Shown here: positions 11,031-23,529 of the stretch, one piece after another | How positions within the stretch are numbered: the stretch's first letter is position 1 | Layout of the letters: each line of letters begins with the position of its first letter | Source: Coprinellus micaceus | Lineage: Eukaryota > Basidiomycota > Agaricomycetes > Agaricales > Psathyrellaceae | Direction of reading: 5' to 3' | Length of the DNA stretch: 64,000 bases | Assembly: GCA_951394405.1 (NCBI GenBank) | Contig: OX596340.1 | Span: 1,860,001 to 1,924,000 of the forward strand | Notes under the pieces: generated by a model | Databases searched by the model: none | What the model saw: the letters and a program-made list of their open reading frames with translations, nothing else | What the model was told of the DNA's origin: nothing | Position numbers and translations under genes: made by a program

Positions 11031-13249
11031 ATCCAGTCTTATACCACTCTTACCAATGTCGATATTATGCGACATTAAACCTCACCAACTCACCCACGGA
11101 TTTCTTTCTTCCAGCATCAATTCACTCATTTACCTTACGTCCTCGCCTAACTCCTGCCCACGTCGCTGTCACTCCCCATACATCATTGCCTCCCTTGCCA
11201 ACTTGCTCTCCTCTTATATATCCTCTATTGTAGTGCTCCGAGGTTCGCACCCTTCGGTTATTCCCGATTCAGTCCTTCGAAACTGGTTGTTGGATCTCTC
11301 TTCCTCTCCCCCATATAGTTGCTTAACAGAAGAATGTCGTTAATATTTATGAGGACCGTTAATCCTCGATTCCCTTTGTCCTCTAAACACCATTGTCGGA
11401 CCCTCTTCACTTTCGAATCGATTATCTGTGCTTCTAGGGTTCTCGACCCAGACATACGAGCATCACAAAGGGGAGTATCATTCATATCCGTCTCCTCCTA
11501 CAAGTTACCTTGGTGAATTTGCAATTCCTTCCTGAAATGTTCGATCAGCGAGAGCGAGGTCAGCGCTGGCTACGTTCCACGTTCCAACCTTCCATTTACC
11601 ATGGTCCTACACAGGGTCGGGTAAGTGGCGACACCTTGCCCTCCTCCTCTCATCTTCGTCCTGCTGCTCTCCGACTCGTTGGGTCCAAGGCCAGGGTGTA
11701 GGGTAAAGCCCCACGCCGGCGCTCCTGAAGTGATAGATATCAAAATAACGTACTGCAGCTCGTAAGAGGTTTGGTATGTCGGGATATGATGTGGAGGCTG
11801 TTTATCGAAGAGGCAACCAGGTGTCCGCAATTTTGGGTGCACGAGGCCGACCAGGGGATTCTCAGAGGACGGGCAATGAGGTTGTTGAATGGGGTGGAAA
11901 GCGTAGATCCCTTCGGCCCTGTAAGGCCTCCTGGGGTAGAATAGAGCTGCGGATGGGCATTAAGCACACAGAAAGGTCTTTCTGCGGAGGTTGCTCAGGA
12001 GAGTCGGGAATATCCGATGCATTTGGAGCGGAGCGCCCACATTCAGGCTGTTAGGCGCCCGTTCATCTTATCATTTCCTTTTCTTCCAATTGGGGAATTT
12101 TAATCGGGTATTCTAGCTGTCACTGGGGGTGGTGGTGAGATGCACTAGGGACTCGTGTAATGGGATACGTGGCCCATACGTAGGTCTCTGTCAATGATCG
12201 TCGTGGACCTGAATTTCAGAGATTGTGGAAGTGGGGGCGGGGGTCGCGGCTCACCCATCCGACCCTCCATCCCAGCTTCCCCACGTTGCCCAGCCCTGAG
12301 ACGACTAATCCCGGGATCAAGCACATTTGATAAGTCGAAACGGCCTCCCCGACGCCTTGTGGGATTTCATTAAACAAAACGTCACTCTCCCGAAGTACTT
12401 CTACACAAGCAAATGTTCCAGGTGGAGAGAACTTAATTGCGGGACGACCCTCCAAGGCGTGCCCAAGGACCGTTCAAGTTGCTGCGCTTGCTTGAAATGG
12501 TCCTAGGGATACGTATTCGTTCGGCCGAGGCGCCACGCGTGTACGGCTGGAAGGTTGAGCGTTCCGTTGGCGACTGCATTGGTCGCTGATACCCACGGAG
12601 AAATCGCATGTGGCTAGCCTCGATGGAATGATGGGCGCTTGTTGGGTTGCTGCGCCCTGTCGTGCAAGCTTGTCGTAAAATACAACAAGAACGAACATGT
12701 CTAGAAGTCGCTGGATGGTACGATTCGAGAGACCTGCCTGCGGACTCCGGCGCAATCGAGCTCGTTTTCGCTCCACGGAAACGCATAGACAACGAGACCC
12801 CTGTTGCCGATTCACCCGGGTGAAGAAGCGAATTGAACGAGGAGCCAAGTTCCTGACTCGAGGCCGCCGGCCAGCAAGGAATTTTGAGGAGGTCAGAGAC
12901 AAAGCGCCTAGCAGGAAACATGACTGCGCAGTTATACAGTACAACTGACAAGGATCTGGTTGACTCGAGAGGAGGCGTCGCAGGTGCAGGACTGCCGGTG
13001 CGAAGTTGACGGTGCCGGGTTACGAGTCAGTGCGGCGTGGGCTTGAAGAGAAAGAGGTTGGCCTATGGGGGCCGCAAATCAGATCTAGATAAGATTTGGG
13101 AAATCGCGGCGCGGGTCGTAATCGTGTTTATGTCACTGCCAAGGATATATGAGGGCCCAACTTTGGCTTGTTCCTGACCACGTCCATACCTCTTTCTGCT
13201 TCCTAGACTCCCCCCCTCTTCCCCCTCGTGATTGAAGATCCCCTCAATC
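11031..13249. other. Gene-free 2.2-kb region
   Basis: The first 500 bp are pyrimidine-rich and probably the YPK1 3' UTR. Open frames on both strands at 12433-12951 overlap each other and encode basic, domain-free peptides, so I read them as chance. A TAGGCGCCC copy lies at 12052-12060. GATATATGAG at 13144-13153, about 100 nt before the ABC transporter start, could be its core promoter. No transposon ends or tRNA seen. Confidence 0.5.
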
Positions 13250-16200
13250 ATGTCGAGGCCTAGCAGCTCGGACGAAAACGAGAAGGCCACCGTCGTCGAT
13301 ACCCCTCCAGTCAAGGCCAAAGGCGGTTTCTTCTCGCGCAAGAAGCAAGAAGCCAGCAATGGTCTCAGTGTCGAGGACGAAAAGGCGGCAGCATCCGGAG
13401 ACGCCACCGCTGAAGTGAAGGATGCAAAGGATGACAATGTCACCCCGGTCTCCATGGCTGCGTTGTTTCGGTACGTCCTGGTCGGGCTCTTCATGAACAT
13501 GCCTGAACATGGCCCAGGTTCTCGACACCATTCGAACTCACTATAGATTTCATCGGTTTGATATGTGCTGCAGCAGCTGGGGCGGCGCAGGTGAGTACTG
13601 GACATGAGTCGCGTTCTACCCGTGTTTAACACCTTCATTTCAGCCTCTCATGTCGCTGCTCTTCGGTAATCTCACCAATGACTTCGTCCGGTTTAGCTCG
13701 ATTCTCGAGGAGTCGCGCAAGGGCAATGCTGCTGCTGCTGCTGCTCTCCCAGAGGCCACGGCAAGCTTCAAACGCGTGGCAGCGAATGATGCCAGCTACT
13801 TGGTTTACATTGGTGCGTAACCATTACCGCTCCCCACGGCACGTTCGGCTTATGCTGGACCACAGGTATTGGGATGTTCGCGGCAACCTACATTTATATG
13901 TATGTTTGGGTCTACACCGGGGAGGTCAACGCAAAGCGGGTTCGCGAGAGATATCTCCAAGCCGTTCTCCGGCAAGACATCGCCTTCTTCGACAACGTTG
14001 GAGCAGGAGAAGTCGCGACGCGCATTCAGACCGACACCCGTAAGCATTGCCACTCATATTCTTGTCGTTGCCAACTTAACGCTGTCACCCCTCAGACCTT
14101 GTCCAGCAGGGTATTTCGGAGAAGGTTGCCCTTGTCGTTAACTTCCTGGGTGCCTTCTTCTGCGGTTTCATCCTTGCCTATATTCGATCATGGCGCCTCG
14201 CTCTCGCATTGTCGTCCATGCTGCCCTGCATTGCCATCACCGGTGGTATCATGAACAGCTTCATGTCTAAGTACATGCAGTGAGTCTTCATCTGCTCCCT
14301 CTAGTATTTCGTTTGTGTTTATCTCCCTTTGCCAGGCTGTCCTTGAAGCACGTTGCCAACGGTGGTAGTTTGGCTGAGGAGGTCATCTCCACTATTCGCA
14401 CTGCCCAGGCGTTCGGCACCCAGAGGGTCCTCTCTGGCATGTACAATGGCCATGTCGCTCTTTCGCGCAATGCGGATATGACAGCCGCAATGTGGCATGG
14501 CGGAGGCCTCGCTGTCTTCTTTTTCGTCATTTACGGCGCATATGGTCTTGGTAAGCTGTTATCCATCGTTCCATGAAATTCCGGAAGACTGACATCCGCC
14601 CTCCAGCCTTTAGCTTTGGTACCACCCTCATTAATTCAGGCCATGGTGCGTTATTTACTGGGGTGTATTGTATGCTTCGTCTGACCGATCTATCACAGCG
14701 GACGCCGGTGTTGTTGTCAATGTCCTGCTCTCCATCCTCATTGGTTCTTTCTCTCTGGCATTGCTTGCTCCGGAAATGCAAGGTAAGGTTCTCTCTCACG
14801 CCATCCACCCTACATCCGCGATAATGACCAGCCACTCGTCCAACAGCCGTTACCCATGCTCGTGGAGCCGCAGCGAAGCTTTACGAGACCATCGACCGCG
14901 TTCCGACCATCGATTCTTACAGCGACGAAGGTCAACGCCCATCCGAGGTTCGCGGAGAAATCGAGGTTGAAGATGTCGAGTTCTCGTATCCCTCGCGCCC
15001 TTCGGTCAAAGTTGTCAAGAAACTCTCCATCACGTTCAAGGCCGGCAAGACCGCAGCTCTCGTGGGTGCTTCTGGTTCTGGAAAGTCGACCATCATCAAC
15101 CTCGTGGAGCGATTCTACGACCCGCTTGCGGGTGTCGTCAAGCTTGATAATGTTGACCTGAAAGAGCTGAACGTCAAGTGGTTGCGGTCGCAGATCGGTC
15201 TCGTCTCCCAGGAGCCTACGTTGTTCGCCACGACTATCAAGCAGAATGTCGCGCACGGTCTCATCAACACCAAGTGGGAGAACGCGTCGGAAGAGGAGAA
15301 GTTTGCGTTGATCAAGGACGCGTGTGTCAAGGCCAACGCCGACGGGTTCATCTCCAAGCTTCCCAACGGATATGAGACCATGGTCGGTGAGCGTGGTTTC
15401 CTGCTTTCTGGGGGTCAGAAGCAGCGCATCGCCATTGCTCGTGCCATCGTCTCCGACCCAAGGATCTTGCTCTTAGACGAGGCCACGAGTGCTTTGGATA
15501 CGCAGTCCGAGGGAATTGTGCAGGACGCTTTGGACAAGGCCGCTGCCGGTCGTACCACCATCACCATCGCTCATCGACTCTCAACGATCAAGGATGCCGA
15601 CGTCATCTACGTTATGGGCGACGGTATCGTCTTGGAATACGGCACTCACAACGAGCTGCTCGCCATGGAGGGCGCGTATGCCAGGCTTGTCCAGTCGCAG
15701 AAGCTCAGGGAGAGTCAAGACGCTCAGGCTATTCAGGGAGATGATTCGGACAGCGAGCTCGGCGATACCGCGGAAACCGACATGGAGAAGCTCGCTCGTG
15801 AAGAGATCCCCCTTGGTCGCAGCCATACTCAGCGTTCACTCGCCAGCGAGATCTTGGAGAAGAAGCACATGGAACACGAAGACAAGGAGAAGGAGGGCGA
15901 CCACAGCCTCCCATACCTTTTCAAGCGCATGGGGCTTATTGTAAGGGACCAGTGGCGCAACTACTTCTATGGTGCTGTCTTCGCGTCTAGTAAGTATCTC
16001 CCTTCTTTTCGTTGGAGGAATCGGTTAACGGTCTTCTCAGTGACCGGTATGGTGTACCCCGCCTTTGGCGTCGTTTTCGCTCAAGGAATTACTGGGTTCT
16101 CGATTACCGACAACCGTGAGCGTCGCCACGAAGGCGATCGCAATGCCCTTTGGCTTTTCATCATTGCCATCGTCTCGACTCTCGCTATTGGATTCCAGAA

Positions 16201-18098
16201 CTACCTCTTCTCGAAGACCGCAGCGGCTCTCACAGCCCGCTTGCGTGAACTATCTTTCAAGGCCATCCTCCGACAAGACATTGAATATTTCGACAGGGAC
16301 GAGAACAGCACAGGTGCCTTGACTGCCAAGCTCAGCGACGACCCCCAGAAGGTCAACGGTCTGGCTGGTGTTACTCTCGGCGCCATCGTCCAGTCGATTG
16401 CCACGATCATTACTGGATCGGTCCTCGGTCTCATCTTCATCTGGAAGCTAGCGCTCGTCGGTATTGCCTGCACTCCTATCGTCATCTCGACTGGTTATAT
16501 CCGTCTCGTGCGTGGCATCCCTCTGGTTTTATGTTGACTTACAATTCTAACCCAATTTCCGCCATAGCGTGTCGTCGTCTTGAAGGACCAGGCGAACAAG
16601 AAGGCCCACGAAGAGTCCGCTCAACTCGCTTGCGAAGCTGCTGGATCCATTCGTACCGTCGCCTCGCTCACTCGTGAAGCCGACTGTCTCCGTCTCTACC
16701 AAGAGTCCCTCGCCGTCCCCCTTAAGAAGTCGAACCGCACCGCCATCTGGAGTAATGGCCTTTACTCGCTCTCGCAGGCCATGGTCTTTTTCGTCATCGC
16801 CCTCATTTTCTGGTACGGCTCCATTCTGGTCGCCAACCAGGAGGCAGGTATCTTCAAGTTCTACGTCGGCCTCATGGTGAGTTTCATGTTACTGTTTATC
16901 ACGAAACGGCATCCTCATTGCACATCGTAGAGCACGACGTTCGGTGCTATCCAAGCTGGCAACGTGTTCATGTTTGTGCCTGATATCTCGTCGGCGAAGG
17001 GCTCTGGCAGTGATCTCATTAAGCTGCTCGATTCCACTCCGGACATAGATGCCGAGTCAGAGGAAGGCAAGAAGTTGGCCCCCGAGAAGGTCCACGGCCA
17101 CATTCGCCTTGAGAATGTGCACTTCAGGTACCCCACTCGCCCTGCTGTTCGCGTCTTGAGGAACCTGTCTCTCGAGGTCAAACCCGGAACCTACATTGCC
17201 CTCGTCGGAGCCAGCGGATGCGGCAAGAGTACTGTGTAAGTTCCAAACTCGTGCATGCTTTCCTGGTGCTTATGGTTGGCTTTTAGCATCCAACTGATCG
17301 AACGGTTCTACGACCCCCTCGCCGGAGATGTGTACCTCGACGGAGAGAAGATCACAGAACTTCACATCCAGGACTACCGCAAGCATGTGGCCCTCGTTTC
17401 TCAAGAACCCACTCTCTACGCCGGAAGTGTTCGCTTCAACATTCTGCTTGGCGCGACCAAGCCCGCTGAGGAGGTCACCCAGGAGGAAATTGAGGAGGCC
17501 TGCCGAAATGCCAACATCTTGGAGTTCATTCAGTCCCTTCCCAAGTGAGTAGCACTGTTGGTCTCGGCATTTCGTGTCTTTTGGGAATCACCATGCTGAT
17601 GCACGCGCGTTTGCAGTGGTTTTGATACCGAAGTTGGTGGAAAGGGCTCCCAACTCTCCGGCGGTCAGAAGCAACGCATTGCCATTGCCCGGGCGTTGCT
17701 CCGCAACCCCAAAGTCTTGCTTTTGGATGAGGTACGTTTATCTTCTTGCCAGATACGCTTCCGCGGGAAATGATCTCATGTGCTCCCTTTCCTAGGCTAC
17801 CTCGGCACTTGATTCCAACTCCGAGAAGGTGGTGCAGGCTGCGCTCGACCAGGCTGCCAAGGGACGGACCACGATCGCCATCGCTCACAGACTGTCGACC
17901 ATTCAGAATGCGGATACCATGTGCGTTGTGATACTCCTCCATTGTGATTGTGTCCACTAACCAAGCCTCGTTTTTCCTCAATGCAGTTACTTTATCAAAG
18001 AAGGCTCCGTCAGTGAATCTGGTACCCATGACCAGCTGATTGCGAAACGTGGAGACTACTACGAGTATGTCCAGCTCCAGGCTCTTAACAAGGCGTAG
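13250..18098 (+). CDS. ABCB-type full ABC transporter (MDR family)
   Basis: Sixteen exons give about 1330 residues: 13250-13470, 13518-13590, 13644-13812, 13866-14039, 14096-14279, 14336-14550, 14607-14645, 14699-14782, 14847-15989, 16041-16507, 16568-16876, 16931-17235, 17287-17544, 17617-17731, 17796-17920, 17987-18098. Order is TMD-NBD-TMD-NBD. NBD1 has Walker [10 protein letters not shown], signature LSGGQKQR and Walker [16 protein letters not shown]2 has [17 protein letters not shown] and [12 protein letters not shown], the last split by an intron. All catalytic motifs are intact. Homologues (yeast Ste6, fission yeast Pmd1, human P-glycoprotein) export lipids, peptides or drugs at the plasma membrane; the substrate here cannot be told. 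A GCT repeat encodes six alanines near residue 145. First half is cut by many introns, NBD1 is in one long exon. Confidence 0.92.
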
Positions 18099-18596
18099 AG
18101 GGAGTGCACGACTTTAAAAGAATGACTACTTCGACCTTTGAACCATTCACACTCTCCTTTTATTCATCTAAGCTATTTACCACTTGACCATGTATATAAC
18201 GACCCGCATCCTCTCCAGGTAGCTATCGTCATCGATTCGTCGCATTTACGTTACAACATAGGGCATCGATTGGTTTCATACCCCTTCTTTCTTAATACAG
18301 TCTTCATAATACACAGTAGATGGACATGCATTCAACACGAGGAGTGTAGTTGAGACGCCGCTATATAGGCATGCTGCAGCAGCCAATGGTGTCCTGTTCC
18401 CTCTCTGAAAAAACTCGAGATCGTGAACAATTTCACGATGGCCAGGACGCAGTCAAGAGTTGTCGTGCTGGACCCGTTGGGAGGCCACAATTTGGTGAGC
18501 CAAATGGCCGGAGGCGGAGTTTCTTCACAGGGCGAGGACCACGTGGCCCCACCAGCCCATCATCTCTCTCTCTACTCTGCTCTTGCTCGCTCCAAA
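18099..18596. other. Intergenic region ABC transporter / VAP
   Basis: Same-strand spacer of about 500 bp: transporter 3' UTR (T-rich, ending around 18300) followed by the VAP promoter. A short CT-rich stretch (18560-18590) precedes the VAP start codon, common in fungal promoters. No TATA box is evident. Confidence 0.4.
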
Positions 18597-20010
18597 ATGT
18601 CTGTACAACTTCATCCCAGCAATACCCTTGGCTTCAAGAGTGAGTCAATTGGAGCTAAGACGCAAGATTAGGGCTCACCAACTGCCGCAGGACCTCTGAC
18701 CAGCCTCGTCAAGCGCTCTCTGACCATTACCAACAACAATGGTCAACCCATCGCCTTCAAGGTCAAGACGACCGCACCAAAGGTATTTCTCCAGATTTAT
18801 ATGCGCCTACTTGAGATTTATTGGGCTCTCGTATCCTCAGCTGTACTGTGTACGACCAAATTCCGGGCGTGTGGAACCAGGGGAAAGCCAGGAGGTCTCC
18901 GGTTCGTCATCATTCTCTCCTGCTCGCGCGCGGGGCATAGGGTAGCTGATAGTGTGCGCGGTCTCTTAGTTATGCTTCAAGCTATGAAGGAAGAACCTCC
19001 TCTGAACGCCAAATGCAAGGACAAGTTCCTCATTCAAAGTACTATCATCACGCCGGACAAGGAGACCATGTCCCTCGCGGAAATCGTGCGTCACTGCCCC
19101 GCTGCTCGGCTGTGAGGCGTGTCGTATGCTGACCTCCGCTTTTCAGTGGGCGAATACCGACTCTAACGAGGAAGGCAAGGTGCACCAACAAAAGCTCCGT
19201 GTAACGTACCTGCCTGCCGAGGGGCAGACCTTGGAGGAGGAAGACGAAAATGTCGGCCAGACCTCGATTCTGAGCCAGAGTGATTCGGTATGTTCCCAGA
19301 ACTCGTTTCACAGGCATGTCCTAAAGCTTTTGTAGAACAACTTTGATACCGTCGCGCAACACCCCAATGGCAACGGAACTGCCGCCCCGATACCCAGCGC
19401 CTTCACCGCTCCCATACCCGCTGTTGTCCCCGATGCTCGTCCCGCGACTCCTCCGACGAACGCTCCTGTATCGCGCGAGGAGTCTCAAGAGGATACTCAA
19501 CCCACCGTTGTCGCCCCCGTAGTCCCGGATATTGCCCACCGTGCGCCTACACCCCCGCCTCCCATGCCCATCCCTGTCCCTGCACCTGCACCAGCGCCTG
19601 AACCCGTCGTCCAATCACCCCCTGTCCAGCAGTTCGTCCCCTCACCGCCTGAAGAACCCAAGGCTGCCCCTCGCTTCCCCAAACCCGTCCCTGCCCCTGC
19701 CCCTGCCCCGGTGCTTGCACCTGAGCCTATCATCATTACCAAGGAAAATCCTGTGAACAAGGAGTTGTTGCAGGAGAACAAGGTCTTGAAGGCCGAGGTC
19801 GAGAGGCTAAGGAATGAACTTGCCGTCAAGTTCACCCAGCCCCCTCCCGTATCCGAGCTTCGCAGAAGACGACACTCGGATGCTGCTAGCGAGACCGATG
19901 TTCAAACCGTCGTCGAGGAGGAGCCTATCCAACAACAGGATGGTGTCCCTCTGAACATCGTGGTGGCCATCTCGTTTGCTGTATTCTTCACAACATATCT
20001 CTTCTTCTAA
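18597..20010 (+). CDS. SCS2: VAMP-associated protein, MSP domain (SCS2/VAP)
   Basis: Six exons (18597-18639, 18691-18782, 18841-18901, 18970-19085, 19147-19287, 19336-20010), 375 residues. Residues 1-125 form an MSP domain: LHPSNTLGFKRPLTSLVKR, then LTITNNNGQPIAFKVKTTAP and LYCVRPNSGRVEPGES, the surface that binds FFAT motifs. A long low-complexity linker rich in Pro and Ala (many PAPAPAP units, 19560-19730) follows, then a coiled-coil stretch (NKELLQENKVLKAEVERLRNEL) and a C-terminal tail anchor (VVAISFAVFFTTYLFF). This is the classic tail-anchored ER protein that makes contacts with the plasma membrane and other organelles and controls lipid transfer. Length is larger than yeast Scs2 (244) because of the linker. 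Confidence 0.93.
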
Positions 20011-21291
20011 TGACCTCTGCCCCCCTCGTAGTGTAGGGCCACGGCGATTCCTTCTCATGCCCCAGTTGGTTCCGTTTCTTTAATTCTTGTATTGGATTCG
20101 TTGGTTGTAGCCGCTGGTCTGTATTATCCACACTCTCGTTATATTTGATTTCTCTTTTCTCCCCCTTCTCGTTCAGTGCTTTCTTCGTTGCAAAAGTACC
20201 GAGGACTCCCTAGATTCTATATTCTATTTATTCTCTATGTCAACAGGCGCCCCCGAGCCTCCTTCTCTCTTGTCGTCTTCTTCACGCTCCTCCTAACATC
20301 GCAGGAGCTCCCACCTGGCCCCATACCTTGAGTTACTCCACCTTTGTATACAGCTTACCCATCCTCTATGCCATCCTCATTTCAACGTTCACCGTCGGAG
20401 TTGTGTTCTGACATTCCCCCTGTCTCAATTCGCCGGATCCGCTTCATTTGGTTGAACTGTAAGGCATGTGTTGTTCCGTTCGAAGCAAAGGGGGTTTCTT
20501 CAGCCGACTGCCTGCTGTAGATGGTGATATTAGTTACCAGAAGGACTGTAATCCGAGCCACAAACCCGGATACATGGAGGATGCTTGGACGAAACAGATT
20601 CTGTGAAGGTGCATATGTCACAGATAACGATGCTGTTTGAACAACGGTGTTTGAATGGGCTAGGCTCTGCCGGTAACTCGCGATAAGAGACCATATACTC
20701 TCCTCTCGGGGGCGAAAGACTTGAACTTTGGACTCGATCGTAGGACCCTGAGGGAGAAGCACGCTGCGGACTACGGAGAGCTAAACGTGTTGATTGACCA
20801 AACTATCGATTGTTTGAGGTGAATCTGGGGAACTACGCCGCACTGTAGATAATGGAGGCTGCGATCGAACGGGAGGGATCGCCTGGTGGCTCCGCGCCCA
20901 GGCCCCAGATGGGAGTGGAGGATGCCAGTCCAGCCATGAGGCGTCTCGCTTTGGAGCCTGTCGAATATTCGGCCTTATTCCCGGCCTTCAACCGTCTCAG
21001 GAGATATAATGTTCGCTCCCATGACCGCAGTGCCTATGCTGTAAACGGTAGAGCGAGGACATTGCATTTCAGCCAGGCTCTGAGGCTCCTTGTCAGCGGG
21101 ACCCACATGCCCCCATCGCGGCGGTTTCGTGCCGAGCCATTTGTGCGTGTTCTACTCCCACTGTCACGCAAATCTTCCCAATCTGTGGGTTGTCGTCATA
21201 CTGGGTTGAAGTGCGTACTATCTTTTGGATCTCAAAGCTTCCCCTGGCTCCCTCCACCAACCGTTGTCCCTCTTCTCTCGCCAACTTCACC
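20011..21291. other. 1.3-kb intergenic region
   Basis: VAP 3' UTR (T-rich to about 20360) and promoter of the SOD gene. Overlapping open frames on both strands (20382-20762 minus, 20852-21349 plus) lack domains. GGCGCC occurs at 20246. No convincing gene. Confidence 0.45.
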
Positions 21292-22104
21292 ATGTCAGAC
21301 CACTACGGGAAGCAAGATAAAGGACAGCGACCTCTTCTCTTGTCTCTGATCGCGTTCGCGGCATCATTCCTGGTCGTATATGCTCTGTTCTTCAAGGAGG
21401 AGTCGACTCCAGTGACCCATAAAGCCGCTGTTCTAGTCAGGGGAGAGGATTCAATTTCAGGAACAGTCTACTTCGAGCAGGCATCTCGCAGCGGGCCTGT
21501 CACATTAACGGGAAAGCTGAAGGGTTTAGACCCAGGCTCCCTTCGAGGCTTTCATATCCAGTTGCGTATTGCTCATCGCCATGAGAGGGTGTTTGCTGAA
21601 CTGCTCCCCTCAAATGACAGTCACTCAGGAGACGTCACCAACGGTTGCCTCTCGACCGGAAGTCACTACAATCCGTTCGGTAAAACCCACGGTGCACCCT
21701 CGGACACGGAGCGTCACGTTGGAGACCTTGGGAATATCAAGGTCGACGAGGCTGGGGAGGCCAACTTCTCCCTCGAGGACTCTTTACTGTCGTTGAATGG
21801 TCCTCGCAGTATCGTCGGGTAGGCGCGAAGCACTTATCGTTCGAAACAGACGCTGACCACCATCCCTCAGTCGGGCAGTGGTTATCCATACGGTGGGTTT
21901 TCATCTTCATCTTCGCATTTTGGGATTGTACATTAAACAAAAGACCACCAGGGTACTGATGACTTGGGAAGGGGTGGAAACGAAGATTCCCTCAAGACAG
22001 GGAATGCGGGTGGACGAGCAGCGTGTGGAGTCATCGGTAAGCTGAACACGCTTTGATGGGGTCACGCATCGGGAAGGTTTACTCCTTGATTAGGGATTGC
22101 TTGA
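21292..22104 (+). CDS. Membrane-anchored Cu/Zn superoxide dismutase
   Basis: Five exons (21292-21560, 21621-21818, 21871-21892, 21952-22036, 22094-22104), 194 residues. After 12 polar residues comes one hydrophobic helix ([21 protein letters not shown]), a signal anchor, then the SOD beta-barrel. Copper and zinc ligands are all present: FHIH, GSHYNP, KTHG, RHVGD and VVIHTG, plus the disulfide cysteines (TNGC, ACGVIG) and the active-site Arg (GGRAACG). The second copper histidine codon is assembled across intron 1, and the final exon of 11 nt supplies the usual C-terminal GIA. Removes superoxide; the anchor would place the domain outside the cytosol. Unusual for fungi, where Sod1 is soluble. 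It converges on a secreted cellulose-active enzyme 115 bp away. Confidence 0.9.
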
Positions 22105-22219
22105 CGCCCGAAAATCGAGTTTGGGGCCTCGATGAAGGGGTAAACTATGTTTTGATTGGACGACAAAATAAACATCGTGTATATGCATGATTCAGGAGGC
22201 GCATGGTCAACCTCCCACT

Positions 22220-23529
22220 TTACTGACACTAAGGGAGGATCCATGAGTCACCATTCTGGATCCCGCTGAAAAACAGAGCTTACCTGGGAGTAGAAAGGCG
22301 GAGCTACCTCCTTGCAAGTCTGAGGAGGCGTGCATGCGGTAGGTCCTGTCCATCCGCTACCTAAAATATTAATCAGAGGGCGTTGAAGGACACCTGGGCA
22401 AGGAAAGCGTACCTCCGCACTGGCCCCAGGCGCTCTGTTGGGGTCCGGCAGGGGTCGTGGGTGTAACGACAGTGGTGGTAGGGGCGGTGGGCGTAGTCGG
22501 GGCAGTGGTGATAACTGAAGTGGTTCCAGGGGTCGTGCCATTGCCCATGGCAGTGGTGATAGGGCCCTTCTCGATGTAGACACCGCTGATATACCAATCC
22601 TCAGGAGGGTTCCTGTTGACAATTCGGAGGACTCCGACGTGGAAGTCGCGAGAGTCGGTGAAAGTGTTGGCGGCCTGGTTGTTGGCGACGCGAGTGAGGG
22701 GGCTGCCGTTAGTGGATGCCCAAAGACCGACGGTCTTGGAGTCGAACTAGGAGGTCTCAGGTCGGCGTCGTTCTTTTCTAATCAAGGGAAAGGGAAACGT
22801 ACGTTGATGTCGTATGCGAAGTTGTACCAGGTTTCGGGGTTGAAGGCCGTGCTCCACTTCTCCTGTCCCCCAATCATCCAAACAAGGTTTCCGCCGTTGT
22901 TTCCAACACCGTACTTCAACTCGGTGAAATGGCTTTCGAAAAACATTACTTGGTGCTCGAGAGTCGTCTGCAGGATTACCAAGGCTAAATAACTCATACG
23001 GATCCTTAACACGGTATGAACTCACGTCGGGGGCATTGGTGGTGGTCCTCTTGAGGGAGAAGTGGTAGAAGAGGTTTCCAGTCCCCAGGTTGGCGGTGGT
23101 CTGGGGAATAAGCTCGGCCCTCTGCATCTGAGAGTTCCATGTGGCGGTAGTGTCGATGGTCATCTTAAGACCACGTTGCTCAGATGTGTGGGCAGGGTTC
23201 TTGTACTCAGGACCAGGGTTGAGATATTTGGAAGTAGGTTGGCTGCCGTGGATGTACTGACCGGAATCATGTCAGCGACGAAGTCATATCATTGTCGAAT
23301 ACGAACATACCCATTGGTAGGTTCCAACCTGGTTGCCCCAAGACCCTGTTTATGTGGAGGGAGTTTTAGTACATTTTTTTCAAGTCGTTGGGCAGCATAA
23401 CGAGCACTGACACTTGTCGAAGTCGGAAGCACTGGTGAAGCTGTTGAAACTTCCATCCCAGACGACCTCGCCGGCACGGGCGCCAGTAGCAGCCAAAACA
23501 GAAAGGAGGATCCACGAGAGGCCTAGCAT
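22220..23529 (-). CDS. Secreted GH131 beta-glucanase with CBM1
   Basis: Seven exons (23529-23412, 23345-23311, 23256-23026, 22967-22803, 22746-22413, 22360-22284, 22228-22220), 322 residues. Signal peptide about 19 residues (MLGLSWILLSVLAATGARA). Residues 20-235 match glycoside hydrolase family 131: VVWDGSFNSFTS, KYLNPGPEYKNPA, AELIPQTTAN, LFYHFSLKRTTTNAP and FFESHFTELKYG. A Thr/Pro linker leads to a C-terminal fungal cellulose-binding module CBM1 (SAWGQCGGSGWTGPTAC, four cysteines), whose last residues CQ come from a 9-nt final exon. GH131 enzymes cleave beta-1,3/1,6- and beta-1,4-glucans; CBM1 ties them to cellulose. A TATATG element lies about 55 bp upstream (near 23584). Confidence 0.93.

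Noticed and set aside
12433..12951. Two long overlapping minus-strand open frames
   Set aside because: They overlap in different frames, encode basic domain-free peptides and have no splice partners.
20852..21349. 165-residue open frame upstream of the SOD gene
   Set aside because: It overlaps the SOD start in another frame and has no recognisable feature.
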